This document shows positions 7,525 to 15,042 of a DNA stretch of 64,000 nucleotides, piece by piece (the first letter of the stretch is position 1; each line of letters opens with the position of its first letter). The position numbers and the translations under genes were made by a program. The notes under the pieces were generated by a model, which saw only the letters and a list, made by a program, of their open reading frames with translations, ran no database searches and had not been told where the DNA came from. Source of the DNA: Lentzea guizhouensis (lineage in GTDB: Bacteria; Actinomycetota; Actinomycetes; Mycobacteriales; Pseudonocardiaceae); NCBI RefSeq assembly GCF_001701025.1, contig NZ_CP016793.1:992001-1056000 (forward strand), in the 5' to 3' direction.

Positions 7525-8107
7525 GGTGACCACCGCCCGCCACGCCGTGCACGAGCTCGTGGCCCACCGCCCGCACTGCCGCGTGGTACGTCGGCTGCGG
7601 GGCCAGACGGGTCGCCGCGGCCCTGGCGATCCACTGCAGCGCAGACACCTCGCCGTCCTCGTACTGGAACCACGGCGCGACCCGGCCCACCTCGGTACCG
7701 GCGTCGTCGCGGATCTCGATGCAGGCCTCCCACGGCACCGGCCACGCCGACAGCGACCGGCCATCGGCGGCCACGAACGTCGTGGCGCCGATCTGCACGG
7801 TGGTGAGCAGGCCCGGTGCGCACTCGCCGGACAGCCGGTCCGCGGCCGGCGCCAGCAGCCATACCTCGGCCGCCTCCTTCGCCCGGCGGAAGTCGTGTCC
7901 CAGCCGCGGGCCGAGCTCGCCGCCACCGGGCGAGTCCGGGTGCTCGGCCAGGTACCAGCCCGCCGGGAACTTGTGCCCGTACGACTTGGCCTCGGTCGCC
8001 GTGATCCGCACGATCGCGTGCCGCCGGCGAGCTCGACCCACCGCGTACCAGAAGCCGCTCTCTCGGCTCCACCGCAGCGCCTGTCCGAACCACAGCCGCT
8101 CAGCCAT
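7517..8107 (-). CDS. Hypothetical element protein, 196 aa
   Basis: A 196-aa protein from ATG 8107 (MAERLWFGQALRWS). The first half has alternating strands and a conserved-looking YGHKFPAGWYLAEHPDSP segment. The second half (EVGRVAPWFQYEDGEVSAL...) resembles a small mixed alpha/beta domain. No catalytic or binding motif is recognised. It overlaps both neighbours (8 bases each) in the minus-strand train. I do not know the function. Confidence 0.55.
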   Translation of the reverse strand: MAERLWFGQALRWSRESGFWYAVGRARRRHAIVRITATEAKSYGHKFPAGWYLAEHPDSPGGGELGPRLGHDFRRAKEAAEVWLLAPAADRLSGECAPGLLTTVQIGATTFVAADGRSLSAWPVPWEACIEIRDDAGTEVGRVAPWFQYEDGEVSALQWIARAAATRLAPQPTYHAAVRAVGHELVHGVAGGGHRG

Positions 8108-8975
8108 CGGACTCACCTCCCGAGTCCTCACGCAGTGCCTCCAGCGCCCGCCGTGCCCCGGCCGCGGCCTTGTCCGCGCCACGCAGGTACGCAGCCGCGA
8201 GCGCGTCGGCCTGGCCGCGCAGCACCGCCATCCGTTCCCGCATCGCGAGCTCGTCGAGGTGCGCGGTACCGAGCTCGACGGTGTTGGTGTCGCCGCCCGC
8301 GTCCTGCCACATCACGCCCGGCCGGTCCGGCATCGCGTCGAGCAGCTCGTCGAGCTGCTGCGCCCAGTCCGTCCACCGCGACGCGATGGTCAGCGCGCGG
8401 CTCACCTCGCCGTCGTTGAACCTGGTGCAGTCGCGGGCCATGCGCTCGGCCCACGTCTCGCGCTGCTCAGCTGCCGCGCTCGTCGTGGGTGTCGTCGGAC
8501 TCGGCGCGCTCAGGCTCGGGTCCGGCGCCGGTGACGTCTCCTCCGGTGAGGTGCTGGCCGAGCAGGTCGCCGTCGTCGAGCCACCGCTGGAACCATCCGG
8601 GCTTGCCGCCGGACATCCGTTGACTCCCTTCGACTCCCGCTCGATGTGCGCGTCGACGAGCGCGGAGGCCTCGCCGAGCGTCTCGAACCCGGCGAACGTC
8701 ACGCCGCACGAGCAGGACGCGCCGCAGTCCCCCGGCTCGCCCTTCCAGCCACCGGCGTGGCGGTGCTCGATCTTGAGGTCAGCGAGCAACGGCGAGACGA
8801 GGTCACCGCCGTCGGTCGACACCCACACACGCGGGCCCGGATCGCCGTCGTACGGCTCGACCTCCGGCGGGTCCGCCACCACACCACGGCGGCCGGCCAG
8901 CACACCGGCGACGATCTCGACGCTCGCCCCCGCCGAGGGCAGCTCGACGTCTGCCCACTGCTGCACGGCGGTCAC
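8100..8975 (-). CDS. Hypothetical element protein, 291 aa, possibly two genes read as one
   Basis: One open frame encodes an N-terminal domain (residues 1-115) with a possible zinc site (CGASCSCGV), a Ser/Thr/Pro-rich middle (about residues 120-170) and a helical C-terminal domain (MARDCTRFNDGEVSRALT...). The middle coincides exactly with a well-formed small ORF in another frame (8467-8616). The true arrangement may therefore be three genes: an N-terminal protein, the 49-aa ORF and a C-terminal protein starting at an internal ATG, with a frameshift hiding the first stop. As one protein, the middle would be a flexible linker. Function unknown. Confidence 0.45.
   Translation of the reverse strand: MTAVQQWADVELPSAGASVEIVAGVLAGRRGVVADPPEVEPYDGDPGPRVWVSTDGGDLVSPLLADLKIEHRHAGGWKGEPGDCGASCSCGVTFAGFETLGEASALVDAHIERESKGVNGCPAASPDGSSGGSTTATCSASTSPEETSPAPDPSLSAPSPTTPTTSAAAEQRETWAERMARDCTRFNDGEVSRALTIASRWTDWAQQLDELLDAMPDRPGVMWQDAGGDTNTVELGTAHLDELAMRERMAVLRGQADALAAAYLRGADKAAAGARRALEALREDSGGESDG
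8467..8616 (-). CDS. Embedded 49-aa ORF overlapping the linker of the 291-aa frame
   Basis: ATG 8616 opens a 49-codon frame (MSGGKPGWFQRWLDDGDLLGQ...) that is acidic, has sensible amino-acid composition and almost only G/C at third codon positions. It ends at a TGA just before the helical C-terminal domain of the overlapping 291-aa frame. Either this small gene is real and the long frame is a composite, or it is a shadow. I lean slightly to a real gene. No known family. Confidence 0.35.
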   Translation of the reverse strand: MSGGKPGWFQRWLDDGDLLGQHLTGGDVTGAGPEPERAESDDTHDERGS

Positions 8976-9301
8976 TGGATGCTCACCCCCGGACCCGTCT
9001 CGTTCACGGGCTCGGCCGGCGTACGGCGCAGCTTCACCGCGAGCTCGTCACCGGCGGCCGCCTGCTCCTCGATCCACTCGTCGACGGCGGCGCCGACCAC
9101 CTCGACCATCGCCGCGCGCTGGTCGAACGCCGCGGCGATGTCCTCGCCGCGGGTGCCTGCCGACAGCTGCTTGTAGGCGCGGTCGGCCAGGCGCACCGCG
9201 GCCGCCTTGGCCCGCTCCACGCTCACCAGGCCGTCGTGGCGCCGGATTCCCAGGAAGTGCGCCAAGACCACGTTCACGTCGCTCGACTCGCCGTTGTTCA
9301 T
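8972..9301 (-). CDS. Hypothetical element protein, 109 aa
   Basis: A 109-aa acidic, mostly helical protein from ATG 9301 (MNNGESSDVNVVLAHFLG). Its stop overlaps the start of the 291-aa frame and its start overlaps the upstream lipoprotein stop by four bases, so it sits inside the operon without gaps. A longer upstream extension is Arg/Gly-rich and rejected. No motif recognised. Confidence 0.55.
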   Translation of the reverse strand: MNNGESSDVNVVLAHFLGIRRHDGLVSVERAKAAAVRLADRAYKQLSAGTRGEDIAAAFDQRAAMVEVVGAAVDEWIEEQAAAGDELAVKLRRTPAEPVNETGPGVSIQ

Positions 9302-9501
9302 GGGCGCACCTGCCCGACCGTCATCGGCACAACCGTGGTCACGGTCACCGGCGGCACCGGCACTGCGGCGGTCGTCGGTCCCGGCGACGGCGCGACCGGC
9401 GCGGCACGGTCGCACCCGGCCAGCACCACCACGATCGCCACCGCGGTGAGCGCCAGGGCGACCGCCACCGCGGCCGCCGACTTGCTGTTCGTCGTGATCA
9501 T
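9298..9501 (-). CDS. Small lipoprotein, 67 aa
   Basis: From ATG 9501 the protein begins MITTNSKSAA and continues with a 20-residue hydrophobic helix (AVAVALALTAVAIVVVLAGC). LAGC fits a lipobox with the Cys as lipidated residue, followed by a Pro/Thr/Val-rich mature part. Predicted extracytoplasmic lipoprotein. The ATG overlaps the stop of the 40-aa gene before it (ATGA). Role unknown. Small lipoproteins in mobile elements are sometimes exclusion factors, which cannot be shown here. Confidence 0.6.
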   Translation of the reverse strand: MITTNSKSAAAVAVALALTAVAIVVVLAGCDRAAPVAPSPGPTTAAVPVPPVTVTTVVPMTVGQVRP

Positions 9502-9620
9502 TTGCTCACCAGCTCGATCAGTTGGAGCACCCCCGCCGCCAGCGGGAGCGCGAGGAAGACGGCGACGATCGGGGCCACCAGCCCCGCCTCTTCGCGCAGG
9601 AACATGCGCAGCTGCCGCAT
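9498..9620 (-). CDS. Very small membrane protein, 40 aa
   Basis: ATG 9620 to TGA 9498 encodes a 40-aa protein (MRQLRMFLREEAGLVAP...) with one transmembrane helix (IVAVFLALPLAAGVLQLIELV). It overlaps its upstream neighbour (TGATG) and its downstream neighbour (ATGA), and it fills what would otherwise be the only 120-base gap in this operon. That context makes it a likely real gene despite its size. Function unknown. Confidence 0.55.
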   Translation of the reverse strand: MRQLRMFLREEAGLVAPIVAVFLALPLAAGVLQLIELVSK

Positions 9621-10057
9621 CACCGGCCACCGCCGGTTCGGTGCGCGTCGTCGAGCGTGTGCAGCTCGGTCAGCGTGAGGACCTGGCGCTGCTCACCGCC
9701 CTGCTGCTCCCAGGCAGCGGGCGGCGTCAGTCCCGACACCCAGGCCGACACGGCGATCACGGGGCCTCGCGGGATTCGGCCCGTCACCATCACGTGCACC
9801 GACGCCGGTTCGCCAAAGCCCTTGTAGAGCTCGACCTTCGACACGCTCTGCAGCGCATCCGCCCAGCGGCGCAACGCGTGCAGGTCCGCGAGGTAGGACA
9901 GCTTCACGTGCGGTACACCCGTGCCGGTGCACCCGGACACCTCGTCCACCGCCGCCAGGCCGATGCCTCCCGGCCGGCTCGCGGTCATCATCCGAGCAAC
10001 GGCCTGCAGCGTCTCGGCGGCCGTGTACCTGCGCACCGGCTTCACCCCGCGCATCAC
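9620..10057 (-). CDS. Hypothetical element protein, 145 aa
   Basis: A 145-aa mixed alpha/beta protein starting MMRGVKPVRRYTAAETL; either of two adjacent start codons (10057 or 10054) is possible, and the second overlaps the upstream stop. The central part (HVKLSYLADLHALRRWADALQ... then VELYKGFGEPASVHVMVTGRI) looks like a compact fold. No catalytic motif is recognised. It is part of the coupled minus-strand train. Confidence 0.6.
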   Translation of the reverse strand: MMRGVKPVRRYTAAETLQAVARMMTASRPGGIGLAAVDEVSGCTGTGVPHVKLSYLADLHALRRWADALQSVSKVELYKGFGEPASVHVMVTGRIPRGPVIAVSAWVSGLTPPAAWEQQGGEQRQVLTLTELHTLDDAHRTGGGR

Positions 10058-10386
10058 CGCTCACCCCGCAGCCGCTCCTGCTGCCGAGCCAGCTCGGTCT
10101 GCTTGACCTGCAGCTGCACCTGCAGCCGCTCCACGTGCTCGGCCGCCTTCCGGCCCTGGGTGATCAGGTCCACGTACGGCGGCGACGCCTCGCGGTAACC
10201 GTGCGCCGCCAAGCGGCACGCCTCGCTGAACTCGGCCCACGCCTCGACCTGCCGCTGCACGTGCTGCGTCTCGGCGAGCGGACCGATCGACGGCCGCTCG
10301 GCCTCCTGCGTGAACAGCCGGTTGAGCTCAGTTCGCGCCGCGGTCACACGGCGCATCGCCGCCGCGCGCTCCTGGGTGTCGCTCAC
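10054..10386 (-). CDS. Coiled-coil element protein, 110 aa
   Basis: From GTG 10386, overlapping the upstream stop as GTGA, a 110-aa protein (VSDTQERAAAMRRVTAARTEL) is almost entirely helical. Its last 45 residues (AAEHVERLQVQLQVKQTELARQQERL) form a clear heptad-type coiled coil, so it probably oligomerises or scaffolds a partner. No named family. Confidence 0.6.
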   Translation of the reverse strand: MSDTQERAAAMRRVTAARTELNRLFTQEAERPSIGPLAETQHVQRQVEAWAEFSEACRLAAHGYREASPPYVDLITQGRKAAEHVERLQVQLQVKQTELARQQERLRGER

Positions 10387-10937
10387 AGCTGCCCCCGCAC
10401 CGGTTCGAACGCGCCTGCACCGGCGGCCGCCGCGTACGGCGCGACGTCGAGCAGCGTGCCGGGCAGCTTGAGCAGCTGGGCGAGCAACTCGCGGTTGTCC
10501 ATCGCCGCGGTGATCAGCACCGCGAGCATCCGGTCGACGTGCACCGACGTCCCGTAGGCGACCCGCGTGCACGGGGAGTTGCCCTCGGCGTCGCACACCG
10601 GGCACGGCAGCGCCCACATGTCGGCCTCGAGCTCGTCGTCGAGCTCGGCCACCGGCTCGGCCGTGGTCGCCGACAGGCGCACCGCCTGGCGCACCGCCTC
10701 GTGCGCCGCGACCAGGTGGACGTCGAGCGTGCGCGTGTCGTCCAGGCGCTCGTAGGCCTCCTGCGCGTCGGCCAAGGCGTTGCGCGCGGTCTCGCCGAGG
10801 AAGCCGTGCCGAATCCGGCCGGCCGACGTCGACATGTCACGCTCACGGCGGTGCCGCAGCCGCACCATCGGCTGGCCGGCGCGGTCAGCCGCGAGGTCCT
10901 CGACCGCACGGCGAAAGCCGACGACCGCCGACGTCAC
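10383..10937 (-). CDS. Zinc-finger element protein, 184 aa
   Basis: A 184-aa protein from GTG 10937. The central region holds CPVCDAEGNSPC followed by a histidine about 12 residues later, the pattern of phage-type zinc-finger domains, here between two helical regions. In-frame coding character continues upstream of the GTG (ACGEQAAAFVTSAVV) to a TGA, while a 20-codon ORF with a good AAGGAG site (ATG 10996) ends on this GTG. So the annotated start may be the remnant of a frameshift, with the original start at 10996. Confidence 0.6.
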   Translation of the reverse strand: MTSAVVGFRRAVEDLAADRAGQPMVRLRHRRERDMSTSAGRIRHGFLGETARNALADAQEAYERLDDTRTLDVHLVAAHEAVRQAVRLSATTAEPVAELDDELEADMWALPCPVCDAEGNSPCTRVAYGTSVHVDRMLAVLITAAMDNRELLAQLLKLPGTLLDVAPYAAAAGAGAFEPVRGQL

Positions 10938-10996
10938 GAACGCCGCCGCCTGCTCGCCGCACGCCTGGTCTCAGGTGAGATCATGTACTGGGTCAT
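10934..10996 (-). CDS. 20-codon ORF upstream of the zinc-finger gene (leader or original N-terminus)
   Basis: ATG 10996 has an AAGGAG ribosome site about 11 bases upstream and encodes 20 residues (MTQYMISPETRRAAS...) before a TGA that overlaps the next GTG (GTGA). It is the best initiation signal in this part of the operon. It is either a leader coupled to the zinc-finger gene or that gene's true N-terminus separated by a one-base frameshift. Confidence 0.4.
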   Translation of the reverse strand: MTQYMISPETRRAASRRRRS

Positions 10997-11019
10997 GGAG
11001 GTTGCGTCTCCTTGATCAC

Positions 11020-11059
11020 GGGCCGTCCGATCGCGCCGGGCCTGGCGCGCGGACGGCCC
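11020..11059 (-). terminator. GC-rich hairpin between the 51-aa gene and the main element operon
   Basis: GGGCCGTCCG at 11020-11029 pairs with CGGACGGCCC at 11050-11059, and an inner CGCGCC/GGCGCG pair extends the stem around a six-base loop with a two-base bulge. There is no U tract on the minus strand, so it may act as a pause or attenuation structure rather than a full terminator. It separates the regulator pair from the long downstream operon. Confidence 0.6.
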
Positions 11060-11070
11060 TACTTGTCTGG

Positions 11071-11226
11071 TCAGGCCGCTTTGCCGTCGCCGGATCGACG
11101 CGGCTTCGCAGTGGAGACGAGCGCGTCGCGCACTGGCGCAAGCAGTACGAAGAGCTGCGCTCGCACATCCGGCGAGAAGGGCGGGGCCGCTGCTACGAGC
11201 TGCGCGACGTACTCGTCTCTGGTCAT
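11071..11226 (-). CDS. Small hypothetical protein, 51 aa, coupled to the XRE regulator
   Basis: ATG 11226 overlaps the regulator's stop (ATGA) and opens 51 codons (MTRDEYVAQLVAAAPPF...), helical with a basic tail. The tight coupling to the HTH gene and the hairpin just downstream define a two-gene unit. The longer upstream extension of this frame is the antisense-like shadow of the regulator. Possibly a partner or modulator of the regulator; no evidence beyond position. Confidence 0.5.
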   Translation of the reverse strand: MTRDEYVAQLVAAAPPFSPDVRAQLFVLLAPVRDALVSTAKPRRSGDGKAA

Positions 11227-11462
11227 TTCGCCTGCTCCAGCAGGTCGTCGACCTTGCAACTGAGGGCCTCGGTGAGGGCGCGCAGCAGCGGTGGAACCGG
11301 GCGCGAGCCTTGCGTCTCCAGCTTCGCGATGTTGCCGCGCGACGTCCCGTAGCCCGCTTCCCTGCACGCGTCGGCGAGAGCTTTCTGCGTCAGTCCCGCC
11401 CGCTCGCGCAGTGCACGCAGGGCGCTACCGCTGAACGGGAGGGAGAGTGTGGTCCGTGCCAT
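11223..11462 (-). CDS. XRE-family HTH regulator (Cro/excision-control type)
   Basis: A 79-aa protein made almost entirely of an XRE-type helix-turn-helix: LRALRERAGLTQKALADACR, then GYGTSRGNIAKLETQGSRP. It is transcribed away from the 138-aa HTH gene across a 150-base region full of repeats, the classic layout of a lysogeny or transfer switch. It reads into the main minus-strand operon, so it may be the early (Cro-like) regulator. The exact role is inference. Confidence 0.8.
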   Translation of the reverse strand: MARTTLSLPFSGSALRALRERAGLTQKALADACREAGYGTSRGNIAKLETQGSRPVPPLLRALTEALSCKVDDLLEQAK

Positions 11463-11474
11463 GAGCGAACATTA

Positions 11475-11528
11475 CGACACATGTTCACGCATGGCAACAC
11501 ATCTCGACACATGACATTCCATGTGACG
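11475..11528. promoter_or_regulatory. Operator cluster between divergent HTH regulators
   Basis: The nine-mer CGACACATG occurs at 11475-11483 and 11505-11513, with a near copy CAACACATC at 11495-11503 and an inverted near copy CATGTGACG at 11520-11528. The direct copies start 20 and 10 bases apart, matching whole helical turns, so repressors would line up on one DNA face. ACATG-N6-CATGT at 11510-11525 is also a perfect inverted repeat. Confidence 0.65.
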
Positions 11529-11612
11529 GAACGAAGCAACCTGATCACTGGCTGCGCGTCTCAATGTGCGTTAAAGTTCTGCCATGTTCATTCGGGGGCA
11601 AAGGTCACGATC

Positions 11613-12029
11613 ATGAGCGAAGACATCGAGGTCACAGCTCTGGGCGCCGCGATGGAAGACGCGCGCCTGGAGAAGGGCATGCGCTGGAGTCAGGTCGCAC
11701 GGGAGGTGGGCATGACACCCCAGAACCTGCTGCGGATCCGCAAGGGTGAGATCACGGTGACGACCTTGGCGGCACGCGGGATCGAGCGCGTGTTCGACTG
11801 GCCCCAGGGACGAGTTGAAGCACTCGAATCCGCCGGCTCGCCGCTGCCTGACCCAGCGACCTTCAACCCCATGACGGCATCCGTCGACGACCTCGCACGC
11901 GTGATCGCCGCGATGATCGACAGCGAGCGCTACTCCGACGAGGAGATCGCAGCAACCATTCGTGACCTTCGAACCCGTCGCGCTAGTAACGGCGCGCAAG
12001 CACGTGGTCGCGAAGCGCGCGAATCATAG
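11613..12029 (+). CDS. HTH repressor-like protein (immunity or transfer repressor)
   Basis: A 138-aa protein from ATG 11613 (MSEDIEVTALGAAMEDARLE). Residues about 22-55 (MRWSQVAREVGMTPQNLLRIRKG) fit a Cro/CI-type helix-turn-helix. The C-terminal half is acidic and helical (SVDDLARVIAAMIDSERYSDEE) and may dimerise. It is divergent from the XRE gene across the repeat cluster and co-oriented with the 106-aa membrane protein. I infer the element's main repressor. The longer upstream frame crosses the operator repeats and is rejected. Confidence 0.7.
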   Translation: MSEDIEVTALGAAMEDARLEKGMRWSQVAREVGMTPQNLLRIRKGEITVTTLAARGIERVFDWPQGRVEALESAGSPLPDPATFNPMTASVDDLARVIAAMIDSERYSDEEIAATIRDLRTRRASNGAQARGREARES

Positions 12030-12145
12030 CCCGATCGGGTGACATGTTGTATCGGCAACCGGTGGATCGCTAACGCAGCGGCACATTCCCTCGATGGGGG
12101 AATCACTGGGAGGGAGGCATCACCGCTTATGGAAAAGGGGTTGCC

Positions 12146-12466
12146 TTGTCGCTACGCACCGCCGCGTGGATTCTTGCGTTCGCCCTTACAACCGCAGTGA
12201 TCATCGTGCACATGATCGAGATCTGGCACGGTCAGCTGTTGGTGCCCGATCGCACATTCCGGCTGCTGAGTAGCAGCTGGTGTGTGTCGTTGGTTGCCGC
12301 TGTGGTGGTGACTCGCACGGAAGAGCAGAAGCGGCAGGTCTCCGCTCTTGAGCGGCGGCTGGCCAAACGAGAGGAGGTTACGCGGCTTGACCGGATCGTC
12401 GCGCTGCTGGAGCCCGATGACGCGCCAGTGATTCCGTTTCGGCGTCACCACACGCCGACTCGCTAG
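12146..12466 (+). CDS. Small membrane protein with cytoplasmic coiled coil, 106 aa
   Basis: TTG 12146, preceded by an AAGGGG site, opens 106 codons. Two hydrophobic helices (AAWILAFALTTAVIIVHMI and CVSLVAAVVVT) are followed by a charged heptad-like stretch (EEQKRQVSALERRLAKREEV). The topology is an inner-membrane hairpin with a cytoplasmic coil. It ends convergently with the recombinase, overlapping by four bases. The position between repressor and integrase is where phages often keep superinfection-exclusion genes; that role is only a possibility. Confidence 0.6.
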   Translation: MSLRTAAWILAFALTTAVIIVHMIEIWHGQLLVPDRTFRLLSSSWCVSLVAAVVVTRTEEQKRQVSALERRLAKREEVTRLDRIVALLEPDDAPVIPFRRHHTPTR

Positions 12467-13998
12467 ACGCGCCACCTGATGTCCACCGAGGCCGGGTCGA
12501 AGTACGAGCGATCGGGCTTACGACCCGGCCGGGTGGGCATGATTCGGATCTCCATCGCGGCGTCAATGATCGCCCGTCTCCGCTCGATCGGGAGGCCGTC
12601 CGATCGACCGGGCAGCGCGCCGAACCAGACCTTCGCAACATCCGCCGCTCCGATTACGCCTACGAACACGGAGTTGGCGCCGGCGACCGTGACCAGGCGG
12701 TCGATCTCCTTCAACCGCTCTTGCATCGCCTTCGACCCGGCAATCAGCTGTCGCGTGTCGATCACGCCCTGAGCATGTAGCGCAGCCTGCTCATCGAGGC
12801 GCGCACGGATCTCGTTCGCTTCCTGATGCAGCGCAGCGATGTTGACCTTCGGGTTGGGGCTCAGCAGTTCGTGAGCATCCGGCTGGCTCAGCCTCGCAAC
12901 GATCACCGCCTCCACCAGCTCGTCGACCGGCTCGGCAATCCTGACTAGGTGCGGCTGCTTGCGGCATCTATACGCGGGTTTGAACGCCTTACTGGTGCGC
13001 TTCTTGCTGTGGGTGGTGCCGCTGCCCATCTTGGTGTCGTCGTCGCAGCGGCCGCAGAGATAGATGCCCGAACCGAGCCACTTGAGTTCGGTGGAGGCGC
13101 TGCGCCGCCGGGTGGGGTCGGTCAGCTTCGCTACCAACGCACGCCACATAGGCTCCTCGAACGGTCCGTCCCAAGTGGCCTTGGCGAACACCTCACCGCG
13201 GCGCTTCTTCGGGGCGTCCGGTTCCTCAACTCGCCGCTCGATCAATCCTGCGTTGCGAGCACGCAGCAGGACGTCCTTCAAGGTGCCACCGGTCCACGGC
13301 TTACCGCGCGAGGTTAGTTGCCCTCGGCCGTTCAGCTCTTTCGCGAGAGCTTGCAGACCTTCCCCTGCGAGCGCACGCGTGCCCATCTCTTTGAGTATCT
13401 CGATTTCTGTAGGCACCTGAGTCATGCCGTTCGACTCCCACCCATAGGGGCGTGGCCCCCCTCGATACATGCCCTTCTCCGCCATGTCGAGCTTCTTGCT
13501 CTGTTGGCGCGCAGTCTTGTGCTCAGATTCGTAGCGCGCCACTGCGCAGAGCTGCCTTGCGACCATTCGACCCGCAGGCGTAGAGAGATCGAGCGGACCA
13601 GTGTGCACGGTGTGCGTAGCGATCTCCCGTGGTGCACACACGTCGATGTAGTCCTCCAGCTCGCGCGGGGCGCGGTGGAGTCGATCTGTGTGCCAAGAAG
13701 TGACGATCGTGGCCAGACCGTCTTTCAGGTCCTGAAGCATTGCGGTCTGGTCAGGACGCGGTTTTCCCCTGTAAGCCGACATGTCGTTATCGACATAAAT
13801 TCCCATCAACCGCAATCCGAATTTCTCGTAAAGCGGTATCTGATCTTTGATCTGGCGCGTGGCGCCCAATCCAGCGCCGACTCGATCTTCCGAGATTCGG
13901 CACTGCATCACGGCCGGCGTTCCGTCTGCGGCGGCCAGCTCAGTGAGCTGCTCCAGCAGGTCGGAGGGGATGGGGTGCGCGGGCATCCTGAAGGTCAC
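12463..13998 (-). CDS. Large serine recombinase (integrase) of the element
   Basis: A 511-aa protein. The N-terminal resolvase domain has CRISEDR with the nucleophile Ser36 and later TSWHTDRLHR. A recombinase domain follows (YRGGPRPYGWE..., LNGRGQLTSRGKPWTGGTL). A zinc ribbon lies near residue 325 (CGRCDDD ... YRCRKQ), then a coiled-coil region (EANEIRARLDEQAALHAQG). Size and order fit large serine integrases that insert DNA at a short attB site. The gene reads inwards from the junction with the broken MFS gene, so it is the element's own integrase next to one attachment site. Alternative start: ATG at 13986. Confidence 0.93.
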   Translation of the reverse strand: MTFRMPAHPIPSDLLEQLTELAAADGTPAVMQCRISEDRVGAGLGATRQIKDQIPLYEKFGLRLMGIYVDNDMSAYRGKPRPDQTAMLQDLKDGLATIVTSWHTDRLHRAPRELEDYIDVCAPREIATHTVHTGPLDLSTPAGRMVARQLCAVARYESEHKTARQQSKKLDMAEKGMYRGGPRPYGWESNGMTQVPTEIEILKEMGTRALAGEGLQALAKELNGRGQLTSRGKPWTGGTLKDVLLRARNAGLIERRVEEPDAPKKRRGEVFAKATWDGPFEEPMWRALVAKLTDPTRRRSASTELKWLGSGIYLCGRCDDDTKMGSGTTHSKKRTSKAFKPAYRCRKQPHLVRIAEPVDELVEAVIVARLSQPDAHELLSPNPKVNIAALHQEANEIRARLDEQAALHAQGVIDTRQLIAGSKAMQERLKEIDRLVTVAGANSVFVGVIGAADVAKVWFGALPGRSDGLPIERRRAIIDAAMEIRIMPTRPGRKPDRSYFDPASVDIRWRV

Positions 13999-14004
13999 GG
14001 CGAC

Positions 14005-14040
14005 AAGCCTGCCACACCAGTGCGTTCGTAGTCACCAGCC
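14005..14040. other. Predicted attachment-site junction (attL or attR)
   Basis: The MFS coding sequence is family-like up to about 14,028 on the minus strand (GERELGLVTT) and then runs into an unrelated tail that overlaps the recombinase start. This switch, within 40 bases of the integrase gene, marks the element-chromosome boundary. The crossover core is probably a few bases in the VTT codons (about 14,024-14,034). The partner site lies left of the window. Confidence 0.7.
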
Positions 14041-15040
14041 CCAGCTCCCGTTCACCGCCGCTGCCGTCCGCGCGTTTGCCCGTCTCGCTCGCCAGGTCCA
14101 TGACCACCGGGAACGAGAACGCGAGCCCCAGCCCCGCCAGCGCGAACCCGACGTAGCCCGCAGCCGGGAACGGCACCAGCACCGCGAGCGCCAGCCCCGT
14201 CGCGGCCAGCCCGCCACCTGCGGCCAGCAGACGGTGCGGGCCGAGCCTCTGCTGCACCGGTTCGCCAAACCACCGTGCGAGCGCCATCGTGACCGAGAAG
14301 CCCGCATAGGCGTATGCCGCCGCTCCGTCACCCATACCGCGTTCACGCACCATGAACAGCGCCGACCAGTCCGCCGCCGCCCCTTCCGCGATAGCACTGC
14401 ACAGCGCGACGCTCGCCAACAGCCAGAGGACCGGGCTCTTGAGGACACTGGCGCGTTCGGTGGTCTCTTGCCTGTGCCGCTCCCCTACTCCTCCGGGGAT
14501 GCTCCTGACCACGATCGCCGTGACGACCAGCCCGACGAGTGCCGCAACCAGGAAGTGCCTCATGGGCGCCCATTGCGCCTGAGCGGCAGCGGCACTGCCC
14601 AACGACCCGATGAGACCACCGACGCTGAAGCCCGCGTGGAACTGCGGCATCAACGGCCGTCGTAGGTCACGCACGACCGTGACGGCAGCGATGTTCATCG
14701 ACACGTCCATCGCCGCCACACTCGCACCCAATGCCACCAGGCTCAGCCCTAGTTGCAGCGGTGACTGCGATAGCGCGAGCACTGGCAGAAGGAGCGGGCA
14801 GAGGAGGGTGCTGCCTATCAGCACCCATCGCGACCCATAGACCGCACAGATCCGTGCAGCCACCGGCGCCATGAATGCCAATCCGGCGCTCGCGCCGAGC
14901 AACGCCAGCCCGAGGACGCCTTCGTTCGCGCCCACCTGCGTGGCGAGCGCGGGCACCCGAGAGGCCCAGGTGCCGAAGACGGCGCCGTTCAGAAGGAACA
15001 TCAGGAAGGTGGCGAGCCGTGGGGACATGCGTCCCAGCAT
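14025..15040 (-). pseudogene. MFS transporter truncated by element insertion
   Basis: From ATG 15040 the protein has the hydrophobic helices of a major-facilitator transporter (MSPRLATFLMFLLNGAVFG...), with the motif region GSRWVLIGS and the typical late segment GKRADGSGGERELGLVTT. Members of this family then continue with two more membrane helices. Here the frame passes into element DNA and stops at 13940 after an Arg-rich tail. Roughly the last 50-60 residues are therefore missing, and the transporter is probably inactive unless the element excises. It is divergent from a LacI regulator, suggesting sugar-related transport, but the substrate is not visible. Confidence 0.85.
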
Positions 15041-15042
15041 GA

